NCBI RefSeq assembly: GCF_001294625.1
Contig: NZ_CP012677.1
Span: 1,116,001-1,180,000, forward strand
Length of the DNA: 64,000 bases
Reading direction: 5' to 3'
Origin: Arthrobacter alpinus
Lineage (GTDB): Bacteria > Actinomycetota > Actinomycetes > Actinomycetales > Micrococcaceae
The notes under the pieces are model-generated. The model searched no databases. It was given only the letters and a program-made list of their open reading frames with translations, and had not been told where the DNA came from. Below, piece after piece: positions 33,949-41,731 of this stretch. Position 1 is the stretch's first letter, and each line of letters begins with the position of its first letter. Both the position numbers and the translations under genes were made by a program.

Positions 33949-34193
33949 ATTGTCACCGCCTAAACTTTGGTGCTACCCGCCTACCTTGTGCACGGGTAGG
34001 CGGGCGGCGGCGTGCGGGTCTCACCCAGCCCGCGACTCTGGGGTTTGGTTACGGTGTTGCAGGCTCGGCGCGCTCGCTCATGTGTGTTGGTCGCGGGCCG
34101 GGGAAGTGTGACCATCGAATGAGGGCAGTCTCGAATAGGCTTTAGGTGGCGCTCTCGGCTTGAGGGTGGCGTCATAACTAGCAAAGGACTCTG

Positions 34194-34673
34194 GTGGACC
34201 ACTATTGGTGCGATTGCTGCGACAAACCGTTCAAGACGCTCATGCTTGGAGAAATCGAGGATCCTTCGAAGATGAGGTTTGCCTCAATGTCGACCCTCAG
34301 CAATGCATTGTCAATCGGCGTGCAGAGCAACTTGCCTATGTGGGCTTCGTTCAGCCCCGAAGAGGCAAAGGAATGGGCGTTCGATTGTCAGTATATAGAA
34401 GGAGTTGACTGGCTCAACATTGCCGCTCTTGCCAATGACTTCTGGGGCGATGCGGAGAACAGTTCTAGAGCCTGGAGCCAGGAAGAGCTCACGAAACATT
34501 TGCGTGGACTTGGGGGACGCTTGTTGAATGGAAAGGAGACCGAACTCTTCGTTTCTATTTTCTCGGAACCGATCGAGCTTCAGGCCAACGGGGGCTTCCT
34601 AAATGGACGACACCGGGCTCATGCGATGCGCATTTCTGGTGTGGATAAGGTCCCGGTTCTTTACGTTGAGTAG
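34194..34673 (+). CDS. Cargo protein with ParB-like nuclease/box motif
   Basis: 159 residues from GTG 34194, preceded by AAGGA eight bases upstream. An N-terminal Cys cluster (YWCDCCDKPF) may bind zinc. The C-terminal part, NGGFLNGRHRAHAMRISGVD then KVPVLYVE, matches the ParB/Srx-fold motif (G-x-H-R) that binds nucleotide in ParB, sulfiredoxin and some effector ATPases. It stands alone on the plus strand between terminase/HNH and the early genes with its own terminator. Function unknown; a DNA-interacting or anti-phage role is possible. Confidence 0.65.
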   Translation: MDHYWCDCCDKPFKTLMLGEIEDPSKMRFASMSTLSNALSIGVQSNLPMWASFSPEEAKEWAFDCQYIEGVDWLNIAALANDFWGDAENSSRAWSQEELTKHLRGLGGRLLNGKETELFVSIFSEPIELQANGGFLNGRHRAHAMRISGVDKVPVLYVE

Positions 34674-34724
34674 GTTGCTGCTGATTCGCGGGTAGTCCAT
34701 GCCCCGCCCTAAATAGCGGCAAAG

Positions 34725-34764
34725 CGAAAGGCTCGAAGCGATTGATTCTGCTTCGAGCCTTTCG
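34725..34764. terminator. Terminator after the ParB-like gene
   Basis: CGAAAGGCTCGAAGC (34725-34739) pairs perfectly with GCTTCGAGCCTTTCG (34750-34764) around a 10-base loop, with T-rich sequence after it. It lies 52 bp beyond the stop codon and also faces the leftward gene ending at 34835. Confidence 0.8.
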
Positions 34765-34834
34765 TCATTTATTTCGACGCTAAGAACAATCTATGTGACA
34801 GCGTTCGAGTTGTCAAATTGTATCTCGAATATGT

Positions 34835-35605
34835 TTACGCAGCTTTGGCGTAGCTGCTTACTTTCATGCGGGCCCAGAGGTTTCGAACTTTGCGGATCTG
34901 GTAGACGGGCTTGCCGAGGTCGTTGCGTCCGATGGGTGCAATTTTGCCGCGGGATGCCCATTGTCTGATGGTGGCGGGTTTGATGCCTTCCATGGTGACG
35001 GGGTCGGATACTGCTCGGCTGATTTCGGCGGCGGTGCCTTGGCGGATCCCTGCTGCTTGGAGTGCTTCTTGTCGCCAGGTGGTGGCGTCCCAGGTGGCTT
35101 TGCATTTGGGGCAGCGGGAGTTTGGTTCACCCTTATTGGTGAATAGGGGAGTGTTGCAGGCTATTCCGTCCGCCTCGGTGGGGCATTGGCCGGCGAAGAC
35201 GCGTCCTTCTGCTCGGCGGTCGACGACGCGGTTGCGTTCCCTAGCTAGGTCATCGAGGTCTCGCACCCAGTCGTTTGCTTCGTCATGGGTGGCCAGCCAG
35301 CCTGAGTGCGCGTTGGCCTTGTGCGCGAGTTTGGTGGTGTCTGTGACGTACTCGAACCGGCCAAGGTCTTTGTCGACGACGATGCAAAGGCTTGAAAGTA
35401 GCGAGTGGTAGCGACTGCGGATCTCGCTGGCTCCGATGTGGAAGACGTTGCGTTCCTTGGGTGACACTCCGCCTCCGACTGCGCCGCCTGTTTTGGCTTG
35501 CATGGTGATGGTGATGTCTAGGTCTTCAAGGAGTTCTGGGATCCGGTCGAGGTGGGTGGCGAGTCGGTTCTTGAGTTGAATGTGCTCGTAATCAGCGGTC
35601 TGCAT
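34835..35605 (-). CDS. Zinc-ribbon and helix-turn-helix phage protein
   Basis: 256 residues from ATG 35605 (GGAGG upstream; a longer frame to 35773 has no such site). The N-terminal half is helical (HIQLKNRLATHLDRIPELLE). Then come a Cys cluster (FAGQCPTEADGIAC and SRCPKCKATWD) and a C-terminal HTH (GTAAEISRAVSDPVTMEGIK, ATIRQWASRGKIAP) like MerR-type domains. It is likely a regulator at the border between late and early regions. I cannot name it; a late-gene activator is one possibility. Confidence 0.6.
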   Translation of the reverse strand: MQTADYEHIQLKNRLATHLDRIPELLEDLDITITMQAKTGGAVGGGVSPKERNVFHIGASEIRSRYHSLLSSLCIVVDKDLGRFEYVTDTTKLAHKANAHSGWLATHDEANDWVRDLDDLARERNRVVDRRAEGRVFAGQCPTEADGIACNTPLFTNKGEPNSRCPKCKATWDATTWRQEALQAAGIRQGTAAEISRAVSDPVTMEGIKPATIRQWASRGKIAPIGRNDLGKPVYQIRKVRNLWARMKVSSYAKAA

Positions 35606-35842
35606 TCCATGTCCTCCGAAGACTTGTGGGGCTATGTAGATTTTAACACGTTCTAATGTTCTAATCAGTGTCGGATCGGGCCTATTGCGGGGGATTCCAG
35701 AGGGTCGATTGGGCGGAGCCGAGAGTCGTTGGCTGAGGTTGATTGATACAATTGGCGCACAAGCTGAAACCATCGTGGGAACTTGTTGAGGCGCCCATCA
35801 AATTTTGTAGGCGCCGTACTTTTAGAGAATTTGGGGCATAAG

Positions 35843-36547
35843 ATGACGAACCCAGCTGCTGCACTGCACGCTATTCTGAGCGGCTGGCTTCAGCCCCCGA
35901 AGACATCGATTTATGAGCACCGCACCTTGCACGGGGATGCGGCGGCCGCCAATGTACGCATTCATCGGCAGGCCATGGTCCTGATTTCAGAGATAGAACA
36001 GGTCGTTGGCGGAATGGATCTAACTCCGGCTAGGGAAGAAAGCTACGCTAGGGGCATCACGAAGTGGACGAAATGGGTCCTCGCGTTTCCTCACAATTGG
36101 CTAGCGGCGCAGAACGAGGGATATGAGACTGTGAAAGACAGTGATGCCCTCGACATGCTGGACCTACTCGCCCAGCATCTGGATTTCATGATGCCTCAAG
36201 TAACGGAAATTGAACGGGCGTCGTATCTAGAAACGATTGAGCTGCTGTTGGCCGCCATAACTGCGGATGACACACTTCCGCGAGAAATGAAACAGCACTT
36301 GTATATGCTGATCGCGCATGCCAGACAGTGCATCGAAGAACATGAGTTGATGGGAGACTTCGCCCTAAAGTCCGCGGTGGAACGGTTGGCGGCAGCGGCG
36401 GCTCAAGCGGCCGAGAAAACGCAGAACCCGAAGGCTTGGGAAGTGTTCAAAAACAGATTTGTTTGGCCCGTGACCACCAATATCCTTGGCGCCGTTCCTA
36501 CGACCATGCTCGCTATCGAAGCCGCCAAGTCCGCGACTGGTGGCTAG
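35843..36547 (+). CDS. Unknown cargo protein, opposite strand to the early operon
   Basis: 234 residues from ATG 35843 (an upstream ATG at 35783 adds 20 residues). Helical, with SEIEQVVGGMDLTPAREESY and WTKWVLAFPHNWLAAQNEGY. A hydrophobic C-terminal stretch (FVWPVTTNILGAVPTTMLAI) could touch membrane. I recognise no family. It overlaps the minus-strand frame 36365-36685 tail-to-tail by ~180 bp, which suggests late insertion into the early operon. It could be lysogen-expressed cargo such as an exclusion protein; that is inference. Confidence 0.6.
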   Translation: MTNPAAALHAILSGWLQPPKTSIYEHRTLHGDAAAANVRIHRQAMVLISEIEQVVGGMDLTPAREESYARGITKWTKWVLAFPHNWLAAQNEGYETVKDSDALDMLDLLAQHLDFMMPQVTEIERASYLETIELLLAAITADDTLPREMKQHLYMLIAHARQCIEEHELMGDFALKSAVERLAAAAAQAAEKTQNPKAWEVFKNRFVWPVTTNILGAVPTTMLAIEAAKSATGG

Positions 36548-36685
36548 CTCGTTCTGTAGCTCAAGGAGCATCACATCGACTGCATGTCGGTCAGCAAGTT
36601 CTATGTATTCGAGGCGTCCCTGGATGGTTCCGAGTAGCTGGAAGCAAGCCGTCCGCTGTGGTCCGGTCAGAATTGAGAACTTCAC
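36365..36685 (-). CDS. Possible small early protein with overwritten C-terminus
   Basis: GTG 36685 overlaps the upstream stop codon (GTGA, 36682-36685), as in other gene pairs of this operon. The first ~50 residues (KFSILTGPQRTACFQLLGTI, then RLEYIELADRHAVDVMLLEL) look like real protein. From ~36547 on, the frame runs antisense to the cargo gene at 35843 and becomes Gly/Arg-rich. Either the original 3' end was lost when that cargo arrived or the true protein ends early. Confidence 0.4.
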   Translation of the reverse strand: MKFSILTGPQRTACFQLLGTIQGRLEYIELADRHAVDVMLLELQNELATSRGLGGFDSEHGRRNGAKDIGGHGPNKSVFEHFPSLRVLRFLGRLSRRCRQPFHRGL

Positions 36686-37062
36686 TTGGCCCTCGTCCGG
36701 TTGCGTTTGGGGATCCAGCCGAAGCGATACCCTTCGAGCTTGACTCGCTCGAGTTTGGTGAGTTTGGGATTGTCGAGAAGTTCCATTTTGGACACGCATC
36801 GGCGGCATATGTTTTCCTCGTTCGATTTGAACGAGAGTGGCATGACGACACGAATCAGTTTTCCGCAGAGCGCTGCCCGGTAGTCCCAAGTTTCTTCGAC
36901 GAAGAATGGTTCCTGCATGGCGGGGCGGCTGGTGTTGTTGACGACCGCATGGACTTGCCCGGGGTTGTCCCGCAAGCGTGGCGTCTTGTGTCCGGTCGCC
37001 AGGTCTTTGGTGATTACGTAGTTCGTGAGTCCAGCGGCGTATCTGATCTTCTTGGTGGTCAT
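36682..37062 (-). CDS. Early protein with Cys motif
   Basis: 126 residues. The beginning (KKIRYAAGLTNYVITKDLAT) is strand-rich; a Cys motif lies near residue ~88 (NICRRCVSKMELLDN) with an earlier Cys (AALCGKLIRVV), possibly a zinc site. The end is basic (PKRNRTRAK). Start ATG 37062 has AGGAGA upstream. No family recognised. It is the next gene after the interrupted XRE-like gene in the leftward early operon. Confidence 0.55.
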   Translation of the reverse strand: MTTKKIRYAAGLTNYVITKDLATGHKTPRLRDNPGQVHAVVNNTSRPAMQEPFFVEETWDYRAALCGKLIRVVMPLSFKSNEENICRRCVSKMELLDNPKLTKLERVKLEGYRFGWIPKRNRTRAK

Positions 37063-37083
37063 GATTTCTCCTTAGGGATGAGG

Positions 37084-37126
37084 GCTTCGGCTGGGCTGAG
37101 GGAAACCAGCCCAGCCGAAGCTTTTT
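37084..37126 (+). terminator. Hairpin between early genes
   Basis: GCTTCGGCTGGGCT (37084-37097) pairs perfectly with AGCCCAGCCGAAGC (37108-37121), followed by TTTTT in the plus direction. On the minus strand, the direction of the early operon, no T run follows. It would be a terminator for rightward transcripts or a processing or attenuation structure for leftward ones. Confidence 0.6.
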
Positions 37127-37319
37127 CTGGGGCAGCTAATGCTGGTTGTCTGCTGCGGCGAACAGGTGGCTGGGACATACTCCGAGGACGCGGGCAATGG
37201 CGAAGATATCCCTGACCATCAGCAGGCTCTTGTGGTTCAGCTTCTTTTCCAAAGTGCGAGCCGTCAGGTGGCTGTTTGCGCCCGTCAAGTTTCTGAGACA
37301 GTTTGATTGATTTTTCTTC

Positions 37320-38384
37320 TTACGCTGCTGCTTGTTCGATCTGAACTTCGTATTCCGCTAAGGCACGTGCCGGTGGCAGGCCCTGGTTGTAGGCATGGGG
37401 CCGGCGCCGGTTGTACCAGGACTCTATGTATTCCATGACCGCGGTCCGTGCCGCCATGTGATTCGGAAAATTGTGGTGGTGGTACATCTCTGTCTTCAAG
37501 TGCGAGAAGAACGACTCGGCGACCGCGTTGTCCCAGCACACCCCGACCTCGCCCATCGACTGCGTGACCTTGTTCCCGGCACACCATTTCTGGAAGTCGC
37601 CGGAGGTGTACTGGCTTCCCCGGTCGCTATTGAAAATAGCTCCGTCCGGGTGCAGCCGGCCGTGATCCCGGGCCATTTTGAGGGCGTCAATGATCAGCTC
37701 TGTGCGCATGTGCGAGGCCATCGCCCAGCCCACGACCATCCGGGTTGCCAGATCGATGACGGTGGCCAGATACAGCCAGCCTGAGTCTGTTTTCAGGTAC
37801 GTGATGTCCCCGACCAGCTTCGTTCCCGGCACCGTGGACGTGAAGTCCCGCTTGCCGTCGGCATCGAGCATGTGGTTCTTGATGTGTTCGGTACGGGCTG
37901 CCGGGTCAACGACAGTGGTTTTCTTCCACGCCTGCATACGAACCGCCCGCATGCCCTGCTTGTTCATGATCGTCCCGACCGTTGCGGCGGCCACCGGGAT
38001 GCCCTCGTGGCCCAGGATCGTGGTGATCTGGTCCCTCCCGGCCATGCCCTTCTCCCGCTTGTATACCCGGCACACGTCCTTGGTCAGCTGCTCTTTGCGC
38101 AACTGGGTCGGGGTCGGTTCCTGCGGCTTGGTCCAGCGGTAATACGAAGACCTGGGAACCTTCAATTGCTGGCACATCCAGTCAATCTTGTAGTGTGCCT
38201 TCTCCTGCCAAATAAACGCATAATAGTCGTCTATCGTTGCTTCGCGGCGAAGAAGGCACTGACTTTTCCCAGAAATTCGATCTCCCGCTTCAGCTCTGCA
38301 TTCTCGGCCTGCAACGCCTTGTACTTCGCCCATTCCACCGGGCCAGGATCCTTGGAACCGGCCTCGGGATGCTCTTCCTTCCAC
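37320..38384 (-). CDS. IS3-family transposase OrfB (DDE integrase-like)
   Basis: The DDE/RNase H-like core is clear: VGDITYLKTDSGWLYLATVI (first Asp), IFNSDRGSQYTSGDFQKWC (second Asp) and VCWDNAVAESFFSHLKTEMY (Glu). An HTH_21-type region (ACRVYKREKGMAGRDQIT-like) precedes it and PHAYNQGLPPARALAEYE closes it. It is made as the OrfAB fusion by a -1 frameshift at 38264-38270; the frame therefore extends upstream without its own needed start. Confidence 0.92.
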   Translation of the reverse strand: MEGRASRGRFQGSWPGGMGEVQGVAGRECRAEAGDRISGKSQCLLRREATIDDYYAFIWQEKAHYKIDWMCQQLKVPRSSYYRWTKPQEPTPTQLRKEQLTKDVCRVYKREKGMAGRDQITTILGHEGIPVAAATVGTIMNKQGMRAVRMQAWKKTTVVDPAARTEHIKNHMLDADGKRDFTSTVPGTKLVGDITYLKTDSGWLYLATVIDLATRMVVGWAMASHMRTELIIDALKMARDHGRLHPDGAIFNSDRGSQYTSGDFQKWCAGNKVTQSMGEVGVCWDNAVAESFFSHLKTEMYHHHNFPNHMAARTAVMEYIESWYNRRRPHAYNQGLPPARALAEYEVQIEQAAA

Positions 38385-38542
38385 TCCCTCACCCAGTTCC
38401 CCAGCGATCCATCACTGATGCCGATTTCCTTCGCCACCTGCACGATCGGACGGCCCGAGGAAATCACCAACTCAACAGCCTCGGCCTTGAACTCCGGACT
38501 GAACTTACGACGACTAGACATGAAACAAATTCTCCTAAACAC
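38231..38542 (-). CDS. IS3-family transposase OrfA (HTH protein)
   Basis: 103 residues: SRRKFSPEFKAEAVELVISS, then VAKEIGISDGSLGNWVREWK, the HTH_Tnp_1 domain that binds the terminal repeats. The C-terminal leucine-zipper-like helix, LQAENAELKREIEFLGKV, allows multimers. Near the end, GGGAAAA permits the -1 slip into OrfB. Start ATG 38542 (an ATG at 38521 is also in frame). Confidence 0.9.
   Translation of the reverse strand: MFRRICFMSSRRKFSPEFKAEAVELVISSGRPIVQVAKEIGISDGSLGNWVREWKEEHPEAGSKDPGPVEWAKYKALQAENAELKREIEFLGKVSAFFAAKQR
38264..38270 (-). promoter_or_regulatory. IS3 programmed -1 frameshift site GGGAAAA
   Basis: On the minus strand the OrfA frame reads CTG GGA AAA GTC. The heptamer G-GGA-AAA allows a -1 slip to GGG AAA AGT, the OrfB frame. 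This makes the OrfAB fusion that is the active transposase in this family. Confidence 0.8.
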
Positions 38543-38692
38543 TGTCTCAATTTAGGATACGGGCGCAGTTGGCCACAATGTCGGCCTCAGAGATTTTCAG
38601 GGCGTTCATACAGTCCTTGATGGCCTCAACCACTGCGAGCGATACGGGGTGCTTGGGTGAGAAGATGCTGGGCTGTGCCGTGATTGCGGTAC

Positions 38693-38938
38693 TCATGTGG
38701 TCTCTTTCGTGGCGAGGTAGTCGATGCAGTCAAATATGGAGTCCGTTCCAAGGTGGGCCATGGTTTTGCGGGCGACTCGGCTGCCTGACTGCTTCAGGTG
38801 TTTGGTGAATTGGGGGTTTCCTTTGACGCGGGGAAGTGTGGAGATCACTTCTTCCGTGGTTCCCATGAGGAGCGCGACTGCTTTCATGCTCAGTACGGGT
38901 TCGCCATCTTTGATCGTGTACAGCTTTGGGGCGCTCAC
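38693..38938 (-). CDS. Small early phage protein
   Basis: 81 residues from GTG 38938, which overlaps the antirepressor stop (GTGA, 38935-38938). It has a short strand pair (KLYTIKDGEPVLSMKAVALL), then MGTTEEVISTLPRVKGNPQF and a C-terminal helix with one Cys (TDSIFDCIDYLATKET). The segment VLSMKAVALLMGTTEEVIS could be an HTH. No family name. Its end overlaps the interrupted XRE-like gene by 4 bp, so the genes are tightly coupled. Confidence 0.6.
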   Translation of the reverse strand: MSAPKLYTIKDGEPVLSMKAVALLMGTTEEVISTLPRVKGNPQFTKHLKQSGSRVARKTMAHLGTDSIFDCIDYLATKETT

Positions 38939-39729
38939 GCTGAGAGCTCGTGGAAGAGTGTGGCGCCGAACAATACTTCGTAATCGTCGTTCCAAACTTG
39001 ATCGAACAGCCAACGGTCAGCTTCTACGTAGGCGTTGATTTCCCGGATGCGCGATCCCACTTCTCCCGGGGATTTCTGTGGGGCGCGGCTATGGTGTGCT
39101 TTATAGGCTGCTGAGACTTTACGCCCGAAGATGGACCTTAGGGTTTTCGCTTGCGCCGCGGTTAGTCCGGACTTCTCGTTCAGGTATGACTCGACGTAGA
39201 GCGGGATCTGATGGTCGGGGGTCTCCGGTATTTCATCGAGTGCCCGGGCGAGCACAATGCGGGCTTTACCCTCGAGCCAATTCTGATCAACAAGACCACG
39301 CGCCAGACCAAGAAGTTCGATCTGGTCCCGGGTCTTTTGCGACAGTGTCAGTTCAGGAACTGGTGCCGGATTAACGCTGGCTGGTATTCCATTGTGCCAA
39401 TGCTTGTCGAGAACATCAGCTGATTCATTCTGAAAGGCGGCCAGTAGTTCTTGCGAGTTAGGGTTGACGCGGCTGGCCTGGATAGTTGCCAGCCACATCG
39501 TCAGTGTTCGTCGAGTGACGGTGACCATGTCGTAGTTCTTGCCGTCAGAACCAGTTGTGTTCATATGGCCATGACTGGCCCAGGGACTGCGTTTGATTCG
39601 TCGTAGCTGCGATGACCATTCGAGGCCGAGCGATTCCACGATGGGCCGGAACACCACATGCAGGTCGTCGTCTGCGAGGTGGGCTTCGATGCGGGTGCCG
39701 TGGAATGGTATCTGGACTAGGGTTGTCAT
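38935..39729 (-). CDS. Phage antirepressor
   Basis: 264 residues from ATG 39729. The N-terminal ~110 have the P22-type antirepressor (P22_AR_N) pattern: IPFHGTRIEAHLADDDLHVV, FRPIVESLGLEWSSQLRRIK, and VTRRTLTMWLATIQASRVN. The C-terminal half contains SIFGRKVSAAYKAHHSRAPQ and INAYVEADRWLFDQVW, a second DNA- or protein-binding module. Antirepressors inactivate the prophage repressor during induction. It lies at the head of the IS-interrupted part of the early operon. Confidence 0.85.
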   Translation of the reverse strand: MTTLVQIPFHGTRIEAHLADDDLHVVFRPIVESLGLEWSSQLRRIKRSPWASHGHMNTTGSDGKNYDMVTVTRRTLTMWLATIQASRVNPNSQELLAAFQNESADVLDKHWHNGIPASVNPAPVPELTLSQKTRDQIELLGLARGLVDQNWLEGKARIVLARALDEIPETPDHQIPLYVESYLNEKSGLTAAQAKTLRSIFGRKVSAAYKAHHSRAPQKSPGEVGSRIREINAYVEADRWLFDQVWNDDYEVLFGATLFHELSA

Positions 39730-39759
39730 TGAATTTCTTTCTGGTTGGATGGATTTTCT

Positions 39760-39794
39760 GTGGTGGCCACCTCGCACGGTGGCCACCACTTTTT
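39760..39794. terminator. Perfect hairpin between early genes
   Basis: GTGGTGGCCACC (39760-39771) pairs with GGTGGCCACCAC (39778-39789), then TTTTT in the plus direction. It lies in the 88-bp gap between the 183-residue gene and the antirepressor. In the minus direction it could attenuate early transcription. Confidence 0.55.
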
Positions 39795-39817
39795 AATGGT
39801 CGGCTGGGCGCCAGGTT

Positions 39818-40369
39818 CTACTTGGGCATTTCCGCTTCCCTGATTTCTGCCATCTTCTCGCGGGGCTTTGTGCCTGTGGCCGCCTCCATAACGTCGAAGG
39901 CTCCGGCCAGGATGTCGTTCGTCATATGCTTTATGGCTGCGACGAGGACTAAGGGGAGCCCGTGTGTGGTGTGGCGCCGAATGTGTCCCGCAAGGATCTC
40001 TTCGGTTTTGGGCTCGTCGCCACAGGCGGCAGCGAGAGCGAATGCGAGGTCCATTGCGTCATCCTGAATTTGCCCCACGTCGATGGTTGCGTTGGGTATA
40101 CCGTTGTCGTCGACGATGATGTGGGTTGTCGGGCCGTCTATGTTGCTCTGTTCTGGCGCTAGGGCCTCGGCGGTCATGGGGTGATTGAGATCGCCCTTGA
40201 TCCTTTCAATGCCGGCTGCGGTGAAGAGTGGCAGGTGCCGTTCCTCGCCATCAACCGTCAGAGCGATCTCTTCCATGAAGCCCGCCGCAATCACTTCGGG
40301 GTTCACCCGATGCCCGAAGGGGAGTAGGTCCGCTTGTTCGTACGATTGGCCGTTGTGCTGGATGGTCAT
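39818..40369 (-). CDS. Unknown early phage protein
   Basis: 183 residues, acidic, with strands at the start (ALTVDGEERHLPLFTAAGIE) and helices later (DDAMDLAFALAAACGDEPKT, LVLVAAIKHMTNDILAGAFD). No membrane segments or Cys motif. I recognise no family. It lies between the helicase and antirepressor genes, so it may serve replication or early control. Start ATG 40369 with an AGAAAAGAG-type site upstream. Confidence 0.55.
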   Translation of the reverse strand: MTIQHNGQSYEQADLLPFGHRVNPEVIAAGFMEEIALTVDGEERHLPLFTAAGIERIKGDLNHPMTAEALAPEQSNIDGPTTHIIVDDNGIPNATIDVGQIQDDAMDLAFALAAACGDEPKTEEILAGHIRRHTTHGLPLVLVAAIKHMTNDILAGAFDVMEAATGTKPREKMAEIREAEMPK

Positions 40370-40442
40370 TGTGGGCTCTTTTCTGGGTTGGCTGAATGAC
40401 TGGACGCCGATTGGAGTCAGTCTGAAAGTGAAGTGCTGGGTT

Positions 40443-40469
40443 AGGGGTACGCAGAGGCCGCGTACCCCT
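40443..40469. terminator. Hairpin after the helicase gene
   Basis: AGGGGTACGC (40443-40452) and GCGTACCCCT (40460-40469) form a perfect 10-bp stem with a 7-base loop. It lies 5 bp after the helicase stop in the leftward direction. No T run follows on the minus strand, so it may be a 3' stabiliser rather than a full terminator. Confidence 0.45.
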
Positions 40470-40474
40470 GGGAA

Positions 40475-41731
40475 TTACGCGGCTTGGTATCGGTCGCGGA
40501 TTTCGGAGTAGTGTCCGCAGAAGTCCATATCTGCGGATCCGGTGGTGCCGTGTCGGTTCTTGGCCACGATGAGTTCGATTTCATGTGGAGCTTTCATGAG
40601 GTCCCTGTGGAGGAGGATTACCACGTCAGCATCTTGCTCCACGCCGCCTGATGCCCGAAGGTCGGACAGCTGGGGGACTTTACCGTCCCGTTGTTCAGAG
40701 CTGCGGTTCAGCTGTGACAGGGCGATGACGGGAACGTCGAGCTGTTGGGCGAGGAGCTTCAGCTTCCGGGAGTTCTCCGTGACGGTCTGGTACTCGTTCT
40801 TTTTTGGGTCGGACGGTTCCATGAGCTGAAGGTAGTCCACTACGACAGCTGCCAATCCGTGCTGCCGCTTCACTGACCAGACGTGCCGGCTGATATCCGA
40901 GAACTTAGCCCCGTGTGTTTTGTCGACGTACAACGGCATTGCTTCCCACCGCTGAATCGCTGGTGCCATCCGGGTCAGGTCATCGTCGGTGAGGTTGTTC
41001 CTGGTGATGTGTCCGATGTCGATCTTCACGTCGTAGGAGATCATGCGTTTCTGAAGCTCAACTTCGGACATTTCTAGTGAGATGAACGCGACTGGGCCGG
41101 AGACAGCAAGCCTGATTGCAGCTTGGAGACCAGCAATGGTTTTGCCGACGGAAGGCCGGGCCCCAATGATGTAAAGTCCTCCCGGGCGCCAGCCCTGGAT
41201 AAGGTGGTTGATGCTGTCCCACGGCGTTTCTTGGTAGGTAACGGGCTCCCCGAACGAGTTTATGGTGTCAGCCAGGGTGGCGCCGATGGCTTCAACGGTC
41301 GTTGAGACGCCGGAGACGGCACCCTGAACGGCTTCTAGCGTCTTGTCGACAAGGACGTCAACGTCCATCCCCTCGGTGCCGTACTGAACGAGCCACTGGC
41401 CTGCTGAGATCAGCCGGCGCCGGGCTGCGTCCTTGGCGACGATCTCTGCATGGAATGGTACTGCGACACCACTGCCGCCACGGTTGAAGAGTTCGTTTAG
41501 CCTTCCCGGGGTTGGGAAGCCTCGCTTCTCGTCTGCCGTCATTTCTTGGATGGACTGGGAGACGGTGATCAAGTCGGCATGGCCGCCCGCGTCGGTGATG
41601 TTCTTGATGAGATCGAACAACGCCCCGCCAGCCACGGTGCTGAAGTCGCGCTCCGTGATGGTGACACCGGTAAGGCATTCGCCGCCGCTCAGGAGTGCTG
41701 CGCCGAGGATGGATTCTTCTGCGGGCGTCAC
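40475..41731 (-). CDS. Replicative DNA helicase (DnaB type)
   Basis: 418 residues. The N-terminal helical domain begins EESILGAALLSGGECLTGVT. The RecA-like core has Walker A GARPSVGKTIAGLQAAIRLA, Walker B region LAAVVVDYLQLMEP, and DLRASGGVEQDADVVILLHR, the DnaB-type motif. It is somewhat shorter than host DnaB (~450), as for phage versions. ATG 41731 overlaps the previous stop (ATGA), linking it to the likely loader upstream. It unwinds DNA at the phage fork. Confidence 0.93.
   Translation of the reverse strand: MTPAEESILGAALLSGGECLTGVTITERDFSTVAGGALFDLIKNITDAGGHADLITVSQSIQEMTADEKRGFPTPGRLNELFNRGGSGVAVPFHAEIVAKDAARRRLISAGQWLVQYGTEGMDVDVLVDKTLEAVQGAVSGVSTTVEAIGATLADTINSFGEPVTYQETPWDSINHLIQGWRPGGLYIIGARPSVGKTIAGLQAAIRLAVSGPVAFISLEMSEVELQKRMISYDVKIDIGHITRNNLTDDDLTRMAPAIQRWEAMPLYVDKTHGAKFSDISRHVWSVKRQHGLAAVVVDYLQLMEPSDPKKNEYQTVTENSRKLKLLAQQLDVPVIALSQLNRSSEQRDGKVPQLSDLRASGGVEQDADVVILLHRDLMKAPHEIELIVAKNRHGTTGSADMDFCGHYSEIRDRYQAA

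Larger units (their letters stand above)
37293..38550 (-). mobile_element. IS3-family insertion sequence
   Basis: About 1258 bp with imperfect terminal inverted repeats beginning TGAGACAGT at the left (37294) and in the complement of CTGTCTCA at the right (38549). It is flanked by TTT at 37290-37292 and 38551-38553, a 3-bp target duplication. It carries orfA and orfB with a -1 slippery site between, the IS3-family layout. Both frames are intact, so it may be active. Confidence 0.9.
37136..38696 (-). pseudogene. XRE-like early protein interrupted by an IS3-family element
   Basis: The 5' part starts at ATG 38696, overlapping the previous stop (ATGA), and reads to IVANCARILN. The 3' part after the insertion reads LTGANSHLTARTLEKKL, then LLMVRDIFAIARVLGVCPSH, and stops at 37136-37138. 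Removing the IS (37293-38550) and one copy of the 3-bp duplication TTT joins the halves in frame into a ~99-residue protein. The C-terminal half has a lambda-repressor-like HTH pattern. Loss of this regulator may change early expression. Confidence 0.85.

Noticed and set aside
34835..35773. Longer 312-residue version of the zinc-ribbon/HTH protein
   Set aside because: The extra N-terminal residues lie in the divergent intergenic region and lack a ribosome-binding site, while ATG 35605 has one.
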